Under the pieces are notes generated by a model. That model saw only the letters and a list, made by a program, of their open reading frames with translations. It searched no databases and was not told where the DNA came from. DNA of 64,000 nt from positions 1 to 64,000 of the forward strand of contig NZ_RWIS01000013.1 in the NCBI RefSeq assembly GCF_003944705.1. Direction: 5' to 3'. Source of the stretch: Hymenobacter metallilatus. Lineage in GTDB: Bacteria; Bacteroidota; Bacteroidia; Cytophagales; Hymenobacteraceae. Positions 43,424-52,748 of this stretch are shown in pieces. The translations under genes and the position numbers were made by a program. The first letter of the stretch is position 1. Each line of letters opens with the position of its first letter.

Positions 43424-46400
43424 TTAGTTCTCAACTGGCGTGGGCCCGGGGTTGGTTGTCGTGTCGGCGGGTTGCACCTCCGAGGGGGCCAGGGAGTTGC
43501 GCACCGGCGTTTTGCCCGGAGTCGTTTTGCCGGTGGGCTTGGTGGTAGTACCGGGTTTGGTGGTTGATTTGGGTGGGGTGGTCGGGGCCGACTTGGGCGT
43601 GGTTTTGGGCGGGGCCGGGGCCGGCGCGGCGGGGTCGGCGGGCAGGGCGGCGAGGCGCTCTTTGGCTCCGGCCACAATTTCGGCTACCGGAAATTTGTTG
43701 TCGATGATGGAATTGAGCGTAGCCCGGGCCTGGAAGATTTCGTTCTGGGCTACGTAGATGTCGGAAATCAGCAGGAAGGCGCGGCCCAGCCACAGGTCGT
43801 AGTTGGCGAAGTCGGAATTGCTTTTGTAGGCCGCGTCCAGGGCTTCGGGGTACTTCTTCTGCTGGTAAAGGGCGCTGGCAATGAGGTACTGCGCCTCGGC
43901 CCCGCTTTCATCCTTGGCAGTGGCGGCGGCCGTGGTCAGCTCCCCGATGGCCTGCTCCAGGCTGCCGGCTTTGTAGCTGGCCTTGCCCAGGTACAGCAGC
44001 GCCAGGTTGGTGGCGTTCAGCGAAGCGCCGCCCTGAGCCTGTAGCTCCTGGGCGACCCGGCGGGTACCTTCCAGGTCGCCGGCCTCGTAGTAGCTCTTCA
44101 TCAGCCCGATGCCGGCGTTGGCCACCTCGCGCTTGTTCTGCGACACTTCGCGCAGGCGGCCGTAGTACTTGGCGGCCTCGGTGTAGTTCTTGTTTTCAAA
44201 CTCCAGGTCGGCCACCCGGCCCACGGCCCGGTTCACGAACTCGCTTTTGCCTTCCTCCACCACCGCTTTCAGGCGGGGCAGCGCGTCGGTTTTGCGGCCG
44301 GTGCGCAGGTAGGAGTCGGCCAGGAAGTAGCGGCCGTCGGCGGCCAGGGTGGTGCTGGGGTACTGTTGCAGGTAGCCTTCCAGGCGCGGAATGGCCTGGG
44401 CGTATTTCTCGGCCAGGTACAGCGACTTGGCAGCCTCAAACTCCACGCTTTCGGTGGCCTTGCTGTCGGGGTTCTGCTGCTTGAACTGGGCCAGGTACTG
44501 GTCAAATTCCTCCGTCTTGCCCTGGGCGCTCAGGCTTTCCTGCAGGCTGTAGATGGCGCTGCTGGCGGCCTTGGTGCGGGGAAACTGGGTGAGCACCCGC
44601 TTGAAGTCCTCGGCGGCCTTGTCGTGCTGGTCCAGGTTCTGGTAGGCCACGCCGCGCTTCTGCAACGCCTGCGGAATCAGGGCCGAGTTGGGGCGGTTGT
44701 TGATGAGCTTGGTGAAGCCGTCCACGGCGGGCTGGAAGGAGCCGGCCTCGTAATCGAGCTGGGCCTGCTGGTACACCGCGTCGTCGGCGTAGCGCGAGTT
44801 GGGCGAGGTTTTGAGCAGGGTGCTCAGCGTGGCGCCGGCTTCCTCCCGCTTGCCCAATAAGCCCAATACCACGCTTTTCTGGTAGTAGGCGTAGTCCTTG
44901 TCGGCGGCGTTGGCCTGAATGACTTTGTTGTACTGCTCCAGGGCCTGTTGGTATTGCTTGCCGATGTAGTAGGTGTCGCCCAGGCGCAGGGTCACGTCGT
45001 AGTAGTTCGCGTCGGCGGGCTTGGCCACGGGGTCCTGCAGCCAGGCCTGGAACTGCTGCCGGGCCCGGTCGTACTGCTTGGTGTTGTAGTAGGCGTAGCC
45101 CAGGCCGTAGCGGGCCTTCTGGTCGAAGTCGGTTTCGGAGGCCGAGCCGCTGCGGGCCGTGCGGGCGGCGGCGGTGTAGGCCGTAATGGCGGGCTGGTAC
45201 TGCTGCCCGATGCTGTAGATTTCGCCCTTCAGCACCTGGGCGGCGGCGCGCAGGGCCTCGTCTTCGGGGTATTTCAGGCTCTTATCCAGCACCGGCAGGG
45301 CGTCCTGGTAGCGGTTGTCGTTGTAGAGGGTGGCCGCCTGCAGGTAGGCCACGCGCTGATAGGTGGCGTTGAGCTTCTGGCTCCGGTCGTCGAGGTTGTC
45401 GAGGTAGTTGAGGGCCTGGGCGTAGTCGGAGGAGTTGAGGAAGCTCTGGCTCAGGATGTCGTCGGCGGCGGCGCGGTTCTTGGAGCGGGGGTAGCGCTTG
45501 CCAAAGTCGCGCAGGGCGTTGATGACTTCCTGGGTGTTGCCCAGCTCGTAGCTCACCTGGGCGTACTTCAGCGTGGCGTTTTCGGTAATCACCTTATCGA
45601 AGGCGAGCTTACGGGCCGCGTCAAACGAGTTCAGGGCCAGCGGCTTCTGGTTGGTTTTCAGATAGCTCAGCCCCAAGTGGTAAGCCGCGTTCTGGCCCAG
45701 CGAGTCGCGGCGGGCGGCCACGCCCTTCAGGTTGCCGATGGCCCCTTTGAAGTCGCCCTGCTTGAAGTTGGCGTACCCGATTTTGTACTGCACCTCGGGC
45801 TCAATTTTCTTGCGGCCGGCGGCGTACTTGTCGAAGTACTCGGCGGCCTGTTTGAAGTCCTCCTTCTGGTAGTAGGCGTCGCCCACCAGCAGCTGAATTT
45901 CGTCGGCGCTCTGGGGCGGCGGGGTTTGCTGCAGGGCCGGCGTGGCGTAGGCAATCAGCCCGTCGTAGTCGCCTTCCTTGTAGTAGATTTGGCTCATAAC
46001 GGCCGGCACCACGGGCTTGTAGGCGTCGTTCTGCTCGGCCACGGCCAGGTCCTTGCGGGCCCCGGCGTAGTCGCCGGCGCGGTAGGCCAGGTAACCGGCG
46101 TAGTAGGAGCTGGCGAAGCGGTACTGGTGGTTGCCGGCTTTGTTGCGGTCGAACTGCAGCTTGGCCTTGTCGAACTCCTTTTGGGCGAAGTAGGCGTAAC
46201 CGAGCTTGAATTCGGATTCAGCCCGCTGGTCGTCGGTAAGGTTATCGGGGCCTACCTTCTGCAGGTAGTCGATGGCCCGCACGTAGTCCTTCTTATCGAA
46301 GTAGAACTTGCCCAGCTCGAAATAGGCCTGGGCGGCTTTGGGGTGGGCCGGGTTCTGGGTGGCGAAGGCCAGGATGCGGTCCTCGGCGTCCGGGTGGAAC

Positions 46401-46663
46401 AGGTAGAGGCCGGCTACGGCGTAGTAGTACTCGGCATCCTGGGTGCGGCCGGGGGCCAGCTCGCCGGTGCGGCGCTGGGTGAGGTCGAGGTAGCGTTGGA
46501 AGGCCTGCTGGGCCGCGCCGTACTTGCCACGGTCAAAGAGTTCGAGGCCTTCCTGGAAGTGGCGTTCATCGGAGGTGAACACCTGCGTTTGCTGGGCCGA
46601 AGCTGCCAGAGGGGCGGCAGCGGAAAGGGAGGCGGCCAGCGCCAGGCGGGGGAATAGTTTCAT
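43424..46663 (-). CDS. Large periplasmic TPR protein
   Basis: The 1079-aa protein begins with a signal peptide (MKLFPRLALAASLSAAAPLA) and contains tetratricopeptide repeats over most of its length (for example HPKAAQAYFELGKFYFDKKD and AADKDYAYYQKSVVLGLLGK). The last 60 residues are Pro/Thr/Lys-rich and disordered. The architecture resembles the long Bacteroidota TPR proteins encoded with TonB/ExbBD-linked barrels. It is first in a minus-strand series with the barrel, SPOR protein and exbB-exbD-tonB. An exact TACTTTTG box lies 55 bases upstream. The role is not known. Confidence 0.85.
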   Translation of the reverse strand: MKLFPRLALAASLSAAAPLAASAQQTQVFTSDERHFQEGLELFDRGKYGAAQQAFQRYLDLTQRRTGELAPGRTQDAEYYYAVAGLYLFHPDAEDRILAFATQNPAHPKAAQAYFELGKFYFDKKDYVRAIDYLQKVGPDNLTDDQRAESEFKLGYAYFAQKEFDKAKLQFDRNKAGNHQYRFASSYYAGYLAYRAGDYAGARKDLAVAEQNDAYKPVVPAVMSQIYYKEGDYDGLIAYATPALQQTPPPQSADEIQLLVGDAYYQKEDFKQAAEYFDKYAAGRKKIEPEVQYKIGYANFKQGDFKGAIGNLKGVAARRDSLGQNAAYHLGLSYLKTNQKPLALNSFDAARKLAFDKVITENATLKYAQVSYELGNTQEVINALRDFGKRYPRSKNRAAADDILSQSFLNSSDYAQALNYLDNLDDRSQKLNATYQRVAYLQAATLYNDNRYQDALPVLDKSLKYPEDEALRAAAQVLKGEIYSIGQQYQPAITAYTAAARTARSGSASETDFDQKARYGLGYAYYNTKQYDRARQQFQAWLQDPVAKPADANYYDVTLRLGDTYYIGKQYQQALEQYNKVIQANAADKDYAYYQKSVVLGLLGKREEAGATLSTLLKTSPNSRYADDAVYQQAQLDYEAGSFQPAVDGFTKLINNRPNSALIPQALQKRGVAYQNLDQHDKAAEDFKRVLTQFPRTKAASSAIYSLQESLSAQGKTEEFDQYLAQFKQQNPDSKATESVEFEAAKSLYLAEKYAQAIPRLEGYLQQYPSTTLAADGRYFLADSYLRTGRKTDALPRLKAVVEEGKSEFVNRAVGRVADLEFENKNYTEAAKYYGRLREVSQNKREVANAGIGLMKSYYEAGDLEGTRRVAQELQAQGGASLNATNLALLYLGKASYKAGSLEQAIGELTTAAATAKDESGAEAQYLIASALYQQKKYPEALDAAYKSNSDFANYDLWLGRAFLLISDIYVAQNEIFQARATLNSIIDNKFPVAEIVAGAKERLAALPADPAAPAPAPPKTTPKSAPTTPPKSTTKPGTTTKPTGKTTPGKTPVRNSLAPSEVQPADTTTNPGPTPVEN

Positions 46664-46717
46664 CAGAAAGCGTTACGCGGAAGAGGAGCCGCGGCGGGAA
46701 GCCGCAACGGGGGTAGC

Positions 46718-46725
46718 CAAAAGTA
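46718..46725 (-). promoter_or_regulatory. -7 box TACTTTTG of the large TPR gene
   Basis: Exact TAnnTTTG match on the minus strand, 55 bases upstream of the ATG. Confidence 0.5.
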
Positions 46726-46858
46726 GCGAAAAGTTCGGGCGGGGTTGCCCCGGAATGGGCCTTTCTGCGGGTTTTAACGCGCAGTAAGGTGGGTTTGGTG
46801 TGGAGTAGGGCCGTTGGCTACCTTGCGGCTGACTGGTTTATCACCTATCCTTCCATCT

Positions 46859-47695
46859 ATGCGCCGTATCCTTGTACTACTCCCGCTGCTATTGGGTGCC
46901 TGCTCCTCGCCCTACGATTCAGCTCATTCTTACCCGCAAAACCCGGCCATTTCGGATGCCAGGGGCCAGCCGCGGGATTCCAGCACGTTTTACTTCCCGG
47001 CGGCAGATTCGCTGCACCCTGCTTACCTTCCGAAGAGCAAACGGCCTTCTGTTGTTTGGAATACGGACATCCGTTTTGCCAACTGCGCGGGTGCTTTAGA
47101 AGGTGCCTCCTACACGCTCACCTATTTTGAGGCACCTGTTCTCTCCAACTATTACCTGGGGGCTGATATTGTGCGTTTTCTCTGGGAACGTTCTTTCCAC
47201 CGGCCTGTGCTGCTTACGTTGCGTCATGATGCTGCTGGCTCAACTCTTCACACGCAGCTTTTAGACAAGCATCCTGGTTTTCATACCCTGACCGTTTTAC
47301 ATCCCAACAGCTTACCTGCAACTGCTTCGGCTCGGAGACGGGCTCAGGCTTGGAAGTATTACAAGGAAACAATGGCTGACCCGCAGTTTCAACGCGAAGT
47401 AGCGGAAGGCAAGCGCCGGGCAGCGCAGGTAAAGGCGGAAGAAACAACTGTACCGGTGACACCAGAGCAGTGGGAGCATCTGCAGGAACTGCTGGCTCAA
47501 ACTGAGTTTCCCAAAATGTGTCCTTGCCAGCCGCGTCCCGGGAAGCTTGATGGTGCGTATTGGCTGCTGGAAACTCATTCGGCCAGCGGCTACCATCAGG
47601 TAGCGCGCCGAAGCCCAGAGGAACAGGATGGATTCCGCCGAGCCTGCGAGTATTTGATTGATTTGAGTTCGGTTAAAGACGAGGAACGGTATTAG
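46859..47695 (+). CDS. Hypothetical lipoprotein
   Basis: The 278-aa protein starts MRRILVLLPLLLGACSSPYD, with lipobox LLGAC; this fixes the ATG at 46859. The mature protein is charged, with a helical Lys/Arg/Glu-rich middle (about residues 170-210) and a CPC motif at about residue 222. I recognise no family. It is flanked by non-coding DNA on both sides. Confidence 0.75.
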   Translation: MRRILVLLPLLLGACSSPYDSAHSYPQNPAISDARGQPRDSSTFYFPAADSLHPAYLPKSKRPSVVWNTDIRFANCAGALEGASYTLTYFEAPVLSNYYLGADIVRFLWERSFHRPVLLTLRHDAAGSTLHTQLLDKHPGFHTLTVLHPNSLPATASARRRAQAWKYYKETMADPQFQREVAEGKRRAAQVKAEETTVPVTPEQWEHLQELLAQTEFPKMCPCQPRPGKLDGAYWLLETHSASGYHQVARRSPEEQDGFRRACEYLIDLSSVKDEERY

Positions 47696-48143
47696 CCATT
47701 CTGTCTGAATCAACCCTAGCCTCAAAAGCGGCAGTGCCGGGTGAGGCGGCTTACAGTTGCAACGCGAAGTTTCCCGTGTGCTGGTAATACTCTGCCGAAC
47801 TTGACAGCAGCACGCAAGAATCCTTACAAGCAAGGAATGGCGTGTTTTCCGGCAACTGATTATGTAGGTTAAGCTGTGTCTGAAGACTCCGCAATGGTCG
47901 TACGGAGCTCGTCGAAGCATCTCTCCCGCTTCGTTGAATGGCTCAGGCGAAGCGGAAGAAATACTTTCGATGGGTTCAGCATGACGTTCTGCGGGTTATC
48001 AACAACTTTTCAGACACAACCCATACTGAATAATGCAAGCATCACATCTTTATGTATTAAATAAAGTATATATTTTATTTAAAAATTACCGTAAATTACA
48101 CAGCTACTACCGCCGTTCTGTTCTGATGTAGGCTCGTTGGATG
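47696..48143. other. Non-coding region with a degenerate repeat and an AT-rich hairpin
   Basis: Contains a degenerate GTCAT-type element (47895-47985) and an AT-rich inverted repeat, TTAAATAAA (48057-48065) with TTTATTTAA (48074-48082). No credible gene is seen. Confidence 0.6.
47895..47985. repeat. Degenerate GTCAT-type element
   Basis: The left part (GCTCGTCGAAGCATCTCTCC) resembles the hisD-hisC element, and the right end GGGTTCAGCATGAC is its mirrored terminus, but the arms pair poorly. It looks like a decaying copy. Confidence 0.6.
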
Positions 48144-48400
48144 GCCTGGCCGGATGCCAGGCTGATGTATAGAGATGATGCTGCCCGCTGGGCAGGTTGC
48201 GGTGCAATGCCGGGGGCATTGGGTACATCGGGCGGCGAATAGTCCCGCGTCCGGTCATTTCTTTTTTAACTATTGGCCCTGGCGGCCGGCGGGCTTTGCA
48301 TGGCTGGCCGCTGCGCCCGGACTACGGGCCGTTTCCTGCTACTCCACTTCGTTTCCTGGTATTTGTGTTCCGCTGCCTGCCCGGCAGTTGGCCGGGAGGC
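48144..48400 (+). promoter_or_regulatory. Hairpin-rich leader of the sugar dehydrogenase gene
   Basis: Five short stems follow one another: GCCTGGC/GCCAGGC (48144-48162), CTGCCC/GGGCAG (48181-48195), CAATGCC/GGCATTG (48205-48221), GCCCG/CGGGC (48315-48329) and CCCGGC/GCCGGG (48380-48396). They lie in the 290 bases before the ATG. This may be a structured 5' UTR; no known riboswitch was recognised. Confidence 0.45.
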
Positions 48401-48429
48401 GGCATGTTTCATTTTAACCCTTTTCGGCT

Positions 48430-51400
48430 ATGCGTTACCGTATCCTCACCTGGCTACTGTTTACACTACTCTGCCCGCTGGCACTGCCAGCCCAGACTCC
48501 CCCCACCGGGTTTACCTCTACCCTGGTTTCGGACCAGTGGAATGAGGCCGTGGGCCTGACGTTCACGGCCTCCGGCTCGCACATGTTTGTGTGGGAGCGG
48601 CCCGGCAAGGTCTGGACGGTGCAGAACGGGCAGCGCCGCCTGCTGCTCGATATCAGCGAGGAAGTAGGAGCCTGGCACGACCACGGCCTGCTGGGGCTGG
48701 CGCTGCACCCGCAGTTTGAAACCAACGGCTACTTCTACCTCTTTTACCTGGTGGACCGCCACCACCTGCTCAACTACGGTACGGCAGCCTACAACCCCGC
48801 CACCAACGACTATTTCAGCGCCACCATTGGCCGGCTCACGCGCTACACGGCCACCCTGAGCGGGGGCGTGTACTCGGTGAACCCGGCCAGCCGCCGGGTA
48901 CTGCTGGGGGCCACCAAAGCCACTGGGGTACCTTCACTGGAGCGCAGCCACGTAACGGGCAGCCTCGTGTTCGGGACGGACGGAACGCTGCTGGTGGCTA
49001 CCGGCGACGGGGCCAACGGGGCTGATGCCGACTTCGGCAGCAACCCCGGCACCTACTATACCCAGGCCCTGGCCGATGGCATCATCACCAGCAAGGAAAA
49101 CGTGGGGGCGTTCCGGGCGCAGATGGTGGACTGCCTCAACGGTAAGATTCTGCGCCTGGACCCCGAAACCGGCGCGGGCGTGCCCAGTAACCCCTTCTAC
49201 AACGCTGCCGACCCGCAGGCCCCGCGCTCCAAGGTATGGGCCCTGGGCTTCCGCAACCCTTTCCGGATGACGCTGCGCCCCGGCACCGGCAGCACCTCGG
49301 CGGCGGCCGGCAACCCCGGCACGCTCTATATCGGCGACGTGGGCTTTTTTACCTGGGAGGAAGTGGACGTGGTGAGCCGGCCGGGCCAGAATATGGGGTG
49401 GCCGTTGTTTGAGGGTCTGGAAGCCAATAGTGCCTTCGTGGCCCAGAAGCGCTACAATTTTTACCAGCCCAACCCGCAGTACGGCGTAAATGGCTGCACC
49501 CAGCAGTACTACTATTTTCAGGATTTGATTGCCCAGGCCACGCCTAGCGGCATGGCTACCTTCCTGAACCCCTGCGGGGGACAGGCCATTGCGGCTTCGG
49601 TACCCACCTTCGTGCACACCCGTCCGCTCATTGACTGGAAGCACGGCACCGGGCCGTCGCGCACGGGCACCTTTAGCGGGAGTACGGCCACGGTAGCCAA
49701 CCTGGGGGCGGCCGGCTCGCCGGTAGCGGGGCCACAGTTTGGGGGCAGTGCCAGCGTGGGCGGGGTGTTTTATCCGCACGCCGATTTTCCGGCTTCCTAC
49801 CGCAACACCTACTTTTTCGGCGACTACTCGGGGGGCTGGCTGCGTAGCCTGACGGTGGATGCCGGCAATGTGCCCTCGGTGGTGCGCGACTTTGTTCCCA
49901 GCGGAGCCATTGCCGTGGGGCTGGCAGTCCATCCCTCGCAGCCGGGGCTTTATTATGCAAACTTCCCCAACGAGATTCGCAAAATCACTTACAACGCGGC
50001 CAATCAGCCGCCCGTCGCCGTAGCGTCGTCAGATAAGAAATACGGGGCCAGTCCGCTGGCGGTACAGTTTACGGGCAGTGCCTCCACCGACCCCGAGGGC
50101 CAACCGCTAAGCTACGCCTGGGACTTCGGCGACGGTACCAGCAGCACTGCGGCTAACCCCACGCACACCTTCACGGCCCCCGGCCCGGCTCCGGCGGCCT
50201 ACTCGGTGCGGCTGACGGTAACCGACAACCAGGGCCTCAGTAGTCAGGCTACCTTGCTCATCTCGGCCAATAACACCCCGCCCCAGGTTACCATTACCAG
50301 CCCCGCCAACAACGCGCTGTACTCTATTGTGACTGCCACCACGTTTGCCCTCACAGCCTCCGTAACCGACCAGGAGCACACCTCCAGCCAGCTTAGCTAC
50401 CTGTGGCAGTGCTACCTGCACCACGCCGACCACGAACACCCCGAGCCGACACAATCTACGGCCACCGGGAGCCTGACAACTTCCCCACTGGGCTGCGGAG
50501 CCGAAACGTATTACTACCGCGTGGTATTGACCGTGACGGACGCCGCCGGCCTAGCTACTACCCAGGAAATCCGCCTGAACCCGGATTGCAGCACCGCCCC
50601 CGCTTACACCTTCTACCGGGCCGTGAATCTGGGCGGCGGGGCGCTGACGCTGGACGGCAACGCCTGGAGCGGCACGCCGGCGGCTAACTTCACCACCAAC
50701 GGCACGTTCTTCTCCAACAATAACGTGCCCCTGCTGCCGGCCACCGATGCTACGCGCACCAGCATGATCCGTAGCTCGGCCTACAGCCTGACCAGCTTGT
50801 CCGCCACCATGAGCAGTGTACCCAACGGCCAGTACCGGGTGTGGGCCTACGTGTGGGAGGACAACAACGCGGAAATCTTCAGCCTGGCCCTGAACGGGCA
50901 GACCGTGCAGACCACCTACAACAGCGGCCCGGCCGGCACCTGGCGCAAGCTCGGGCCCTTTGATGTTACAGTTTCCACCGGCCAGCTGCAGCTCACCACC
51001 TCGGGCGGCACCTGCAACCTCTCCGGCCTGGAAGTCTGGCAGGCCTCCGGTACGCCCCCACCGCCGCCCACCAACCAGCTGCCCACGGCCAACGCCGGCC
51101 CCGACCAGACCATCACGCTACCGACCAGTTCCGCCACGCTGGCCGGCTCCGGTACCGACCCTGATGGTACCATCAGCAGCTACACCTGGAGCCAGACCAG
51201 CGGGCCCACTACGGCGGCATTCAGCTCCACCACCGTTGCGGGCCCGACGGTGAGCGGGCTGGTGGCCGGCTCCTATGTGTTCAGCCTCGTCGTGAAAGAC
51301 AACGCTGGGGCCAGCAGCACTGCTGACTTGGTGAGCATCACGGTGAATCCTCAAGGCCCCCCCCCCCCGACTGGCACCTACGCCTTCTACCGGGCCGTGA

Positions 51401-52131
51401 ATCTGGGCGGCGGGGCCCTGACGCTGGACGGCAACGCCTGGAGCGGCACACCGGCCCCGAACTTCACCACCAACGGCACGTTCTTTTCCAACAGCAACGT
51501 GCCCCTGCTGCCGGCCACCGATGCGGCCCGCACCAGCATGATCCGTAGCTCGGCCTACAGCCTGACCAGCTTGTCCGCCACCATGAGCAGTGTACCAGCT
51601 GGTTCGTACCGGGTGTGGGCCTACGTGTGGGAGGACAACAATGCGGAAATCTTCAGCCTGGCCCTGAACGGGCAGACCGTGCAGACCAATTACAACAGCG
51701 GCCCGGCCGGCACCTGGCGCAAGCTCGGGCCCTTTGATGTTACAGTTTCCACCGGCCAGCTGCAGCTCACCACCTCGGGCGGCACCTGCAACCTCTCCGG
51801 CCTGGAAGTCTGGCAGGCCTCCGGTACGCCGGCGGCCCGGCCGCTGGCGGCATCCACGGCTAGCCTGCTAGCTCCGGCTTCTGCCATCTACCCCAACCCC
51901 TCGCCTAATGGCCGTTACACCCTCACGTTTCCGCCGGCCCTACGCGCCACGCTCACGTACGCGCTGGTGTCGCCGCTGGGCCGGGTACTGAGCCGGGGGC
52001 TGCTACCCGTACCCGTGGGCGCCACCCAGGCCGAGCTGGATCTTACCAAGCTCCCCCTGAGCACCGGCCTTTACTACGTGCAGCTCACTGGTGCCCGGCC
52101 CACCCCTATTCACTACAAGCTGCTGCGGTGA
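48430..52131 (+). CDS. Secreted PQQ-type glucose/sorbosone dehydrogenase with PKD and repeated sugar-binding-like domains, T9SS-sorted
   Basis: The 1233-aa protein has a signal peptide (LFTLLCPLALPAQ), then a beta-propeller of the soluble quinoprotein glucose/sorbosone dehydrogenase type (about residues 25-515), with HDHGLLGLALHPQF, LGFRNPFRMTLRPG and TYFFGDYSGGWLRSL. A PKD domain follows (about residues 525-615, AWDFGDGTSSTAANPTHTF). Two nearly identical 148-residue domains (about 727-875 and 985-1133) resemble malectin/CBM-like beta-sandwiches and flank an Ig-like PKD-type domain (PTANAGPDQTI). The C-terminal 85 residues are a type IX sorting domain (IYPNPSPNGRYTLTF). It likely acts at the cell surface on sugars; the cofactor is inferred from the family. 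Confidence 0.88.
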   Translation: MRYRILTWLLFTLLCPLALPAQTPPTGFTSTLVSDQWNEAVGLTFTASGSHMFVWERPGKVWTVQNGQRRLLLDISEEVGAWHDHGLLGLALHPQFETNGYFYLFYLVDRHHLLNYGTAAYNPATNDYFSATIGRLTRYTATLSGGVYSVNPASRRVLLGATKATGVPSLERSHVTGSLVFGTDGTLLVATGDGANGADADFGSNPGTYYTQALADGIITSKENVGAFRAQMVDCLNGKILRLDPETGAGVPSNPFYNAADPQAPRSKVWALGFRNPFRMTLRPGTGSTSAAAGNPGTLYIGDVGFFTWEEVDVVSRPGQNMGWPLFEGLEANSAFVAQKRYNFYQPNPQYGVNGCTQQYYYFQDLIAQATPSGMATFLNPCGGQAIAASVPTFVHTRPLIDWKHGTGPSRTGTFSGSTATVANLGAAGSPVAGPQFGGSASVGGVFYPHADFPASYRNTYFFGDYSGGWLRSLTVDAGNVPSVVRDFVPSGAIAVGLAVHPSQPGLYYANFPNEIRKITYNAANQPPVAVASSDKKYGASPLAVQFTGSASTDPEGQPLSYAWDFGDGTSSTAANPTHTFTAPGPAPAAYSVRLTVTDNQGLSSQATLLISANNTPPQVTITSPANNALYSIVTATTFALTASVTDQEHTSSQLSYLWQCYLHHADHEHPEPTQSTATGSLTTSPLGCGAETYYYRVVLTVTDAAGLATTQEIRLNPDCSTAPAYTFYRAVNLGGGALTLDGNAWSGTPAANFTTNGTFFSNNNVPLLPATDATRTSMIRSSAYSLTSLSATMSSVPNGQYRVWAYVWEDNNAEIFSLALNGQTVQTTYNSGPAGTWRKLGPFDVTVSTGQLQLTTSGGTCNLSGLEVWQASGTPPPPPTNQLPTANAGPDQTITLPTSSATLAGSGTDPDGTISSYTWSQTSGPTTAAFSSTTVAGPTVSGLVAGSYVFSLVVKDNAGASSTADLVSITVNPQGPPPPTGTYAFYRAVNLGGGALTLDGNAWSGTPAPNFTTNGTFFSNSNVPLLPATDAARTSMIRSSAYSLTSLSATMSSVPAGSYRVWAYVWEDNNAEIFSLALNGQTVQTNYNSGPAGTWRKLGPFDVTVSTGQLQLTTSGGTCNLSGLEVWQASGTPAARPLAASTASLLAPASAIYPNPSPNGRYTLTFPPALRATLTYALVSPLGRVLSRGLLPVPVGATQAELDLTKLPLSTGLYYVQLTGARPTPIHYKLLR
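50611..51056. repeat. 446-bp direct repeat, copy 1
   Basis: It codes for the first repeated domain of the sugar dehydrogenase. By eye it is about 95 percent identical to copy 2 at 51385-51830, and the last 140 bases of both copies are identical. Confidence 0.95.
51357..51368. repeat. C12 homopolymer inside the coding sequence
   Basis: Twelve C in a row encode part of Gly-Pro-Pro-Pro-Pro between the Ig-like domain and the second repeat domain. Loss or gain of one base would truncate the protein before the second repeat and the sorting domain. Confidence 0.95.
51385..51830. repeat. 446-bp direct repeat, copy 2
   Basis: Partner of 50611-51056, with the same length, reading frame and spacing from the ends of the repeated domain. 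Confidence 0.95.
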
Positions 52132-52263
52132 GCCCAAACCTCACTATTCGCCTGGCTTTCGCTGCTTCTGTCGAACACCACGAAACACTACGCCTTCCCC
52201 TGCTAAATACGGCGAGAAACGGAACAGGACGGAACAAGGCGGTATCTGGTAGGGTACTGTCCG

Positions 52264-52581
52264 TTAGGAGCCAGCCTGAGAGGTCGTATTATCCCTATGA
52301 GGAAGCGGCGCCAGCGTCACCTCATCCTGGGTGAAATCGAACTGCTTTTTATCTACCTGGCCCTGGCAGCTGATTACCCGGGGCGGGGCCAACTTGCCCT
52401 TGCGGCCAGCCTCCACCTGCACCTCACCGGTGGCTTGCACCGTAGCCACGGCCTCACCGTTGCGCCGCAGCTCCCAGGCCCCCGGTTTCACCTCCCCGGC
52501 CAGATACCCAACGATGAACACCTCCTTGGGCGACATCTGGATAATATCAACGACTTGCATATCGGGCGAGGTCTGGAACAT
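52264..52581 (-). CDS. Small hypothetical protein, possible beta-barrel
   Basis: The 105-aa product from the ATG at 52581 (MFQTSPDMQVVDIIQMSPKE) has a pattern of short beta-strands (EVFIVGYLAGEVKPGAWEL) that recalls domain 2 of translation factors, but this is a weak resemblance. A longer open frame upstream runs into an inverted-repeat element and is rejected. The gene follows the SNF2 gene on the same strand. Confidence 0.5.
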   Translation of the reverse strand: MFQTSPDMQVVDIIQMSPKEVFIVGYLAGEVKPGAWELRRNGEAVATVQATGEVQVEAGRKGKLAPPRVISCQGQVDKKQFDFTQDEVTLAPLPHRDNTTSQAGS

Positions 52582-52640
52582 GGCGGGCAGGTTATGAGTG
52601 TATAAAGCTGCGGATTTTTGCGGGGAAATGACCTTTTGAA

Positions 52641-52737
52641 CGTCATTCCGAGCGAAGCCGAGGAATCTCGCGTGCTGAAGTTGTGGTGCTAATCCAACCT
52701 CAGCACGCGAGATTCCCCGACTTCGCTCGGAATGACG
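52641..52737. repeat. Inverted-repeat element downstream of the SNF2 gene (38-base arms)
   Basis: CGTCATTCCGAGCGAAGC starts a 38-base arm (52641-52678) matched by 52700-52737 with two mismatches. It shares its first 18 bases with the exbD-tonB element. Confidence 0.9.
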
Positions 52738-52748
52738 GGCTGTTGTTC

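Noticed and set aside
44948..46657. Long plus-strand open frame (569 codons) opposite the large TPR gene
   Set aside because: Val/Gly/Leu-rich shadow of the TPR gene on the other strand; no recognisable features.
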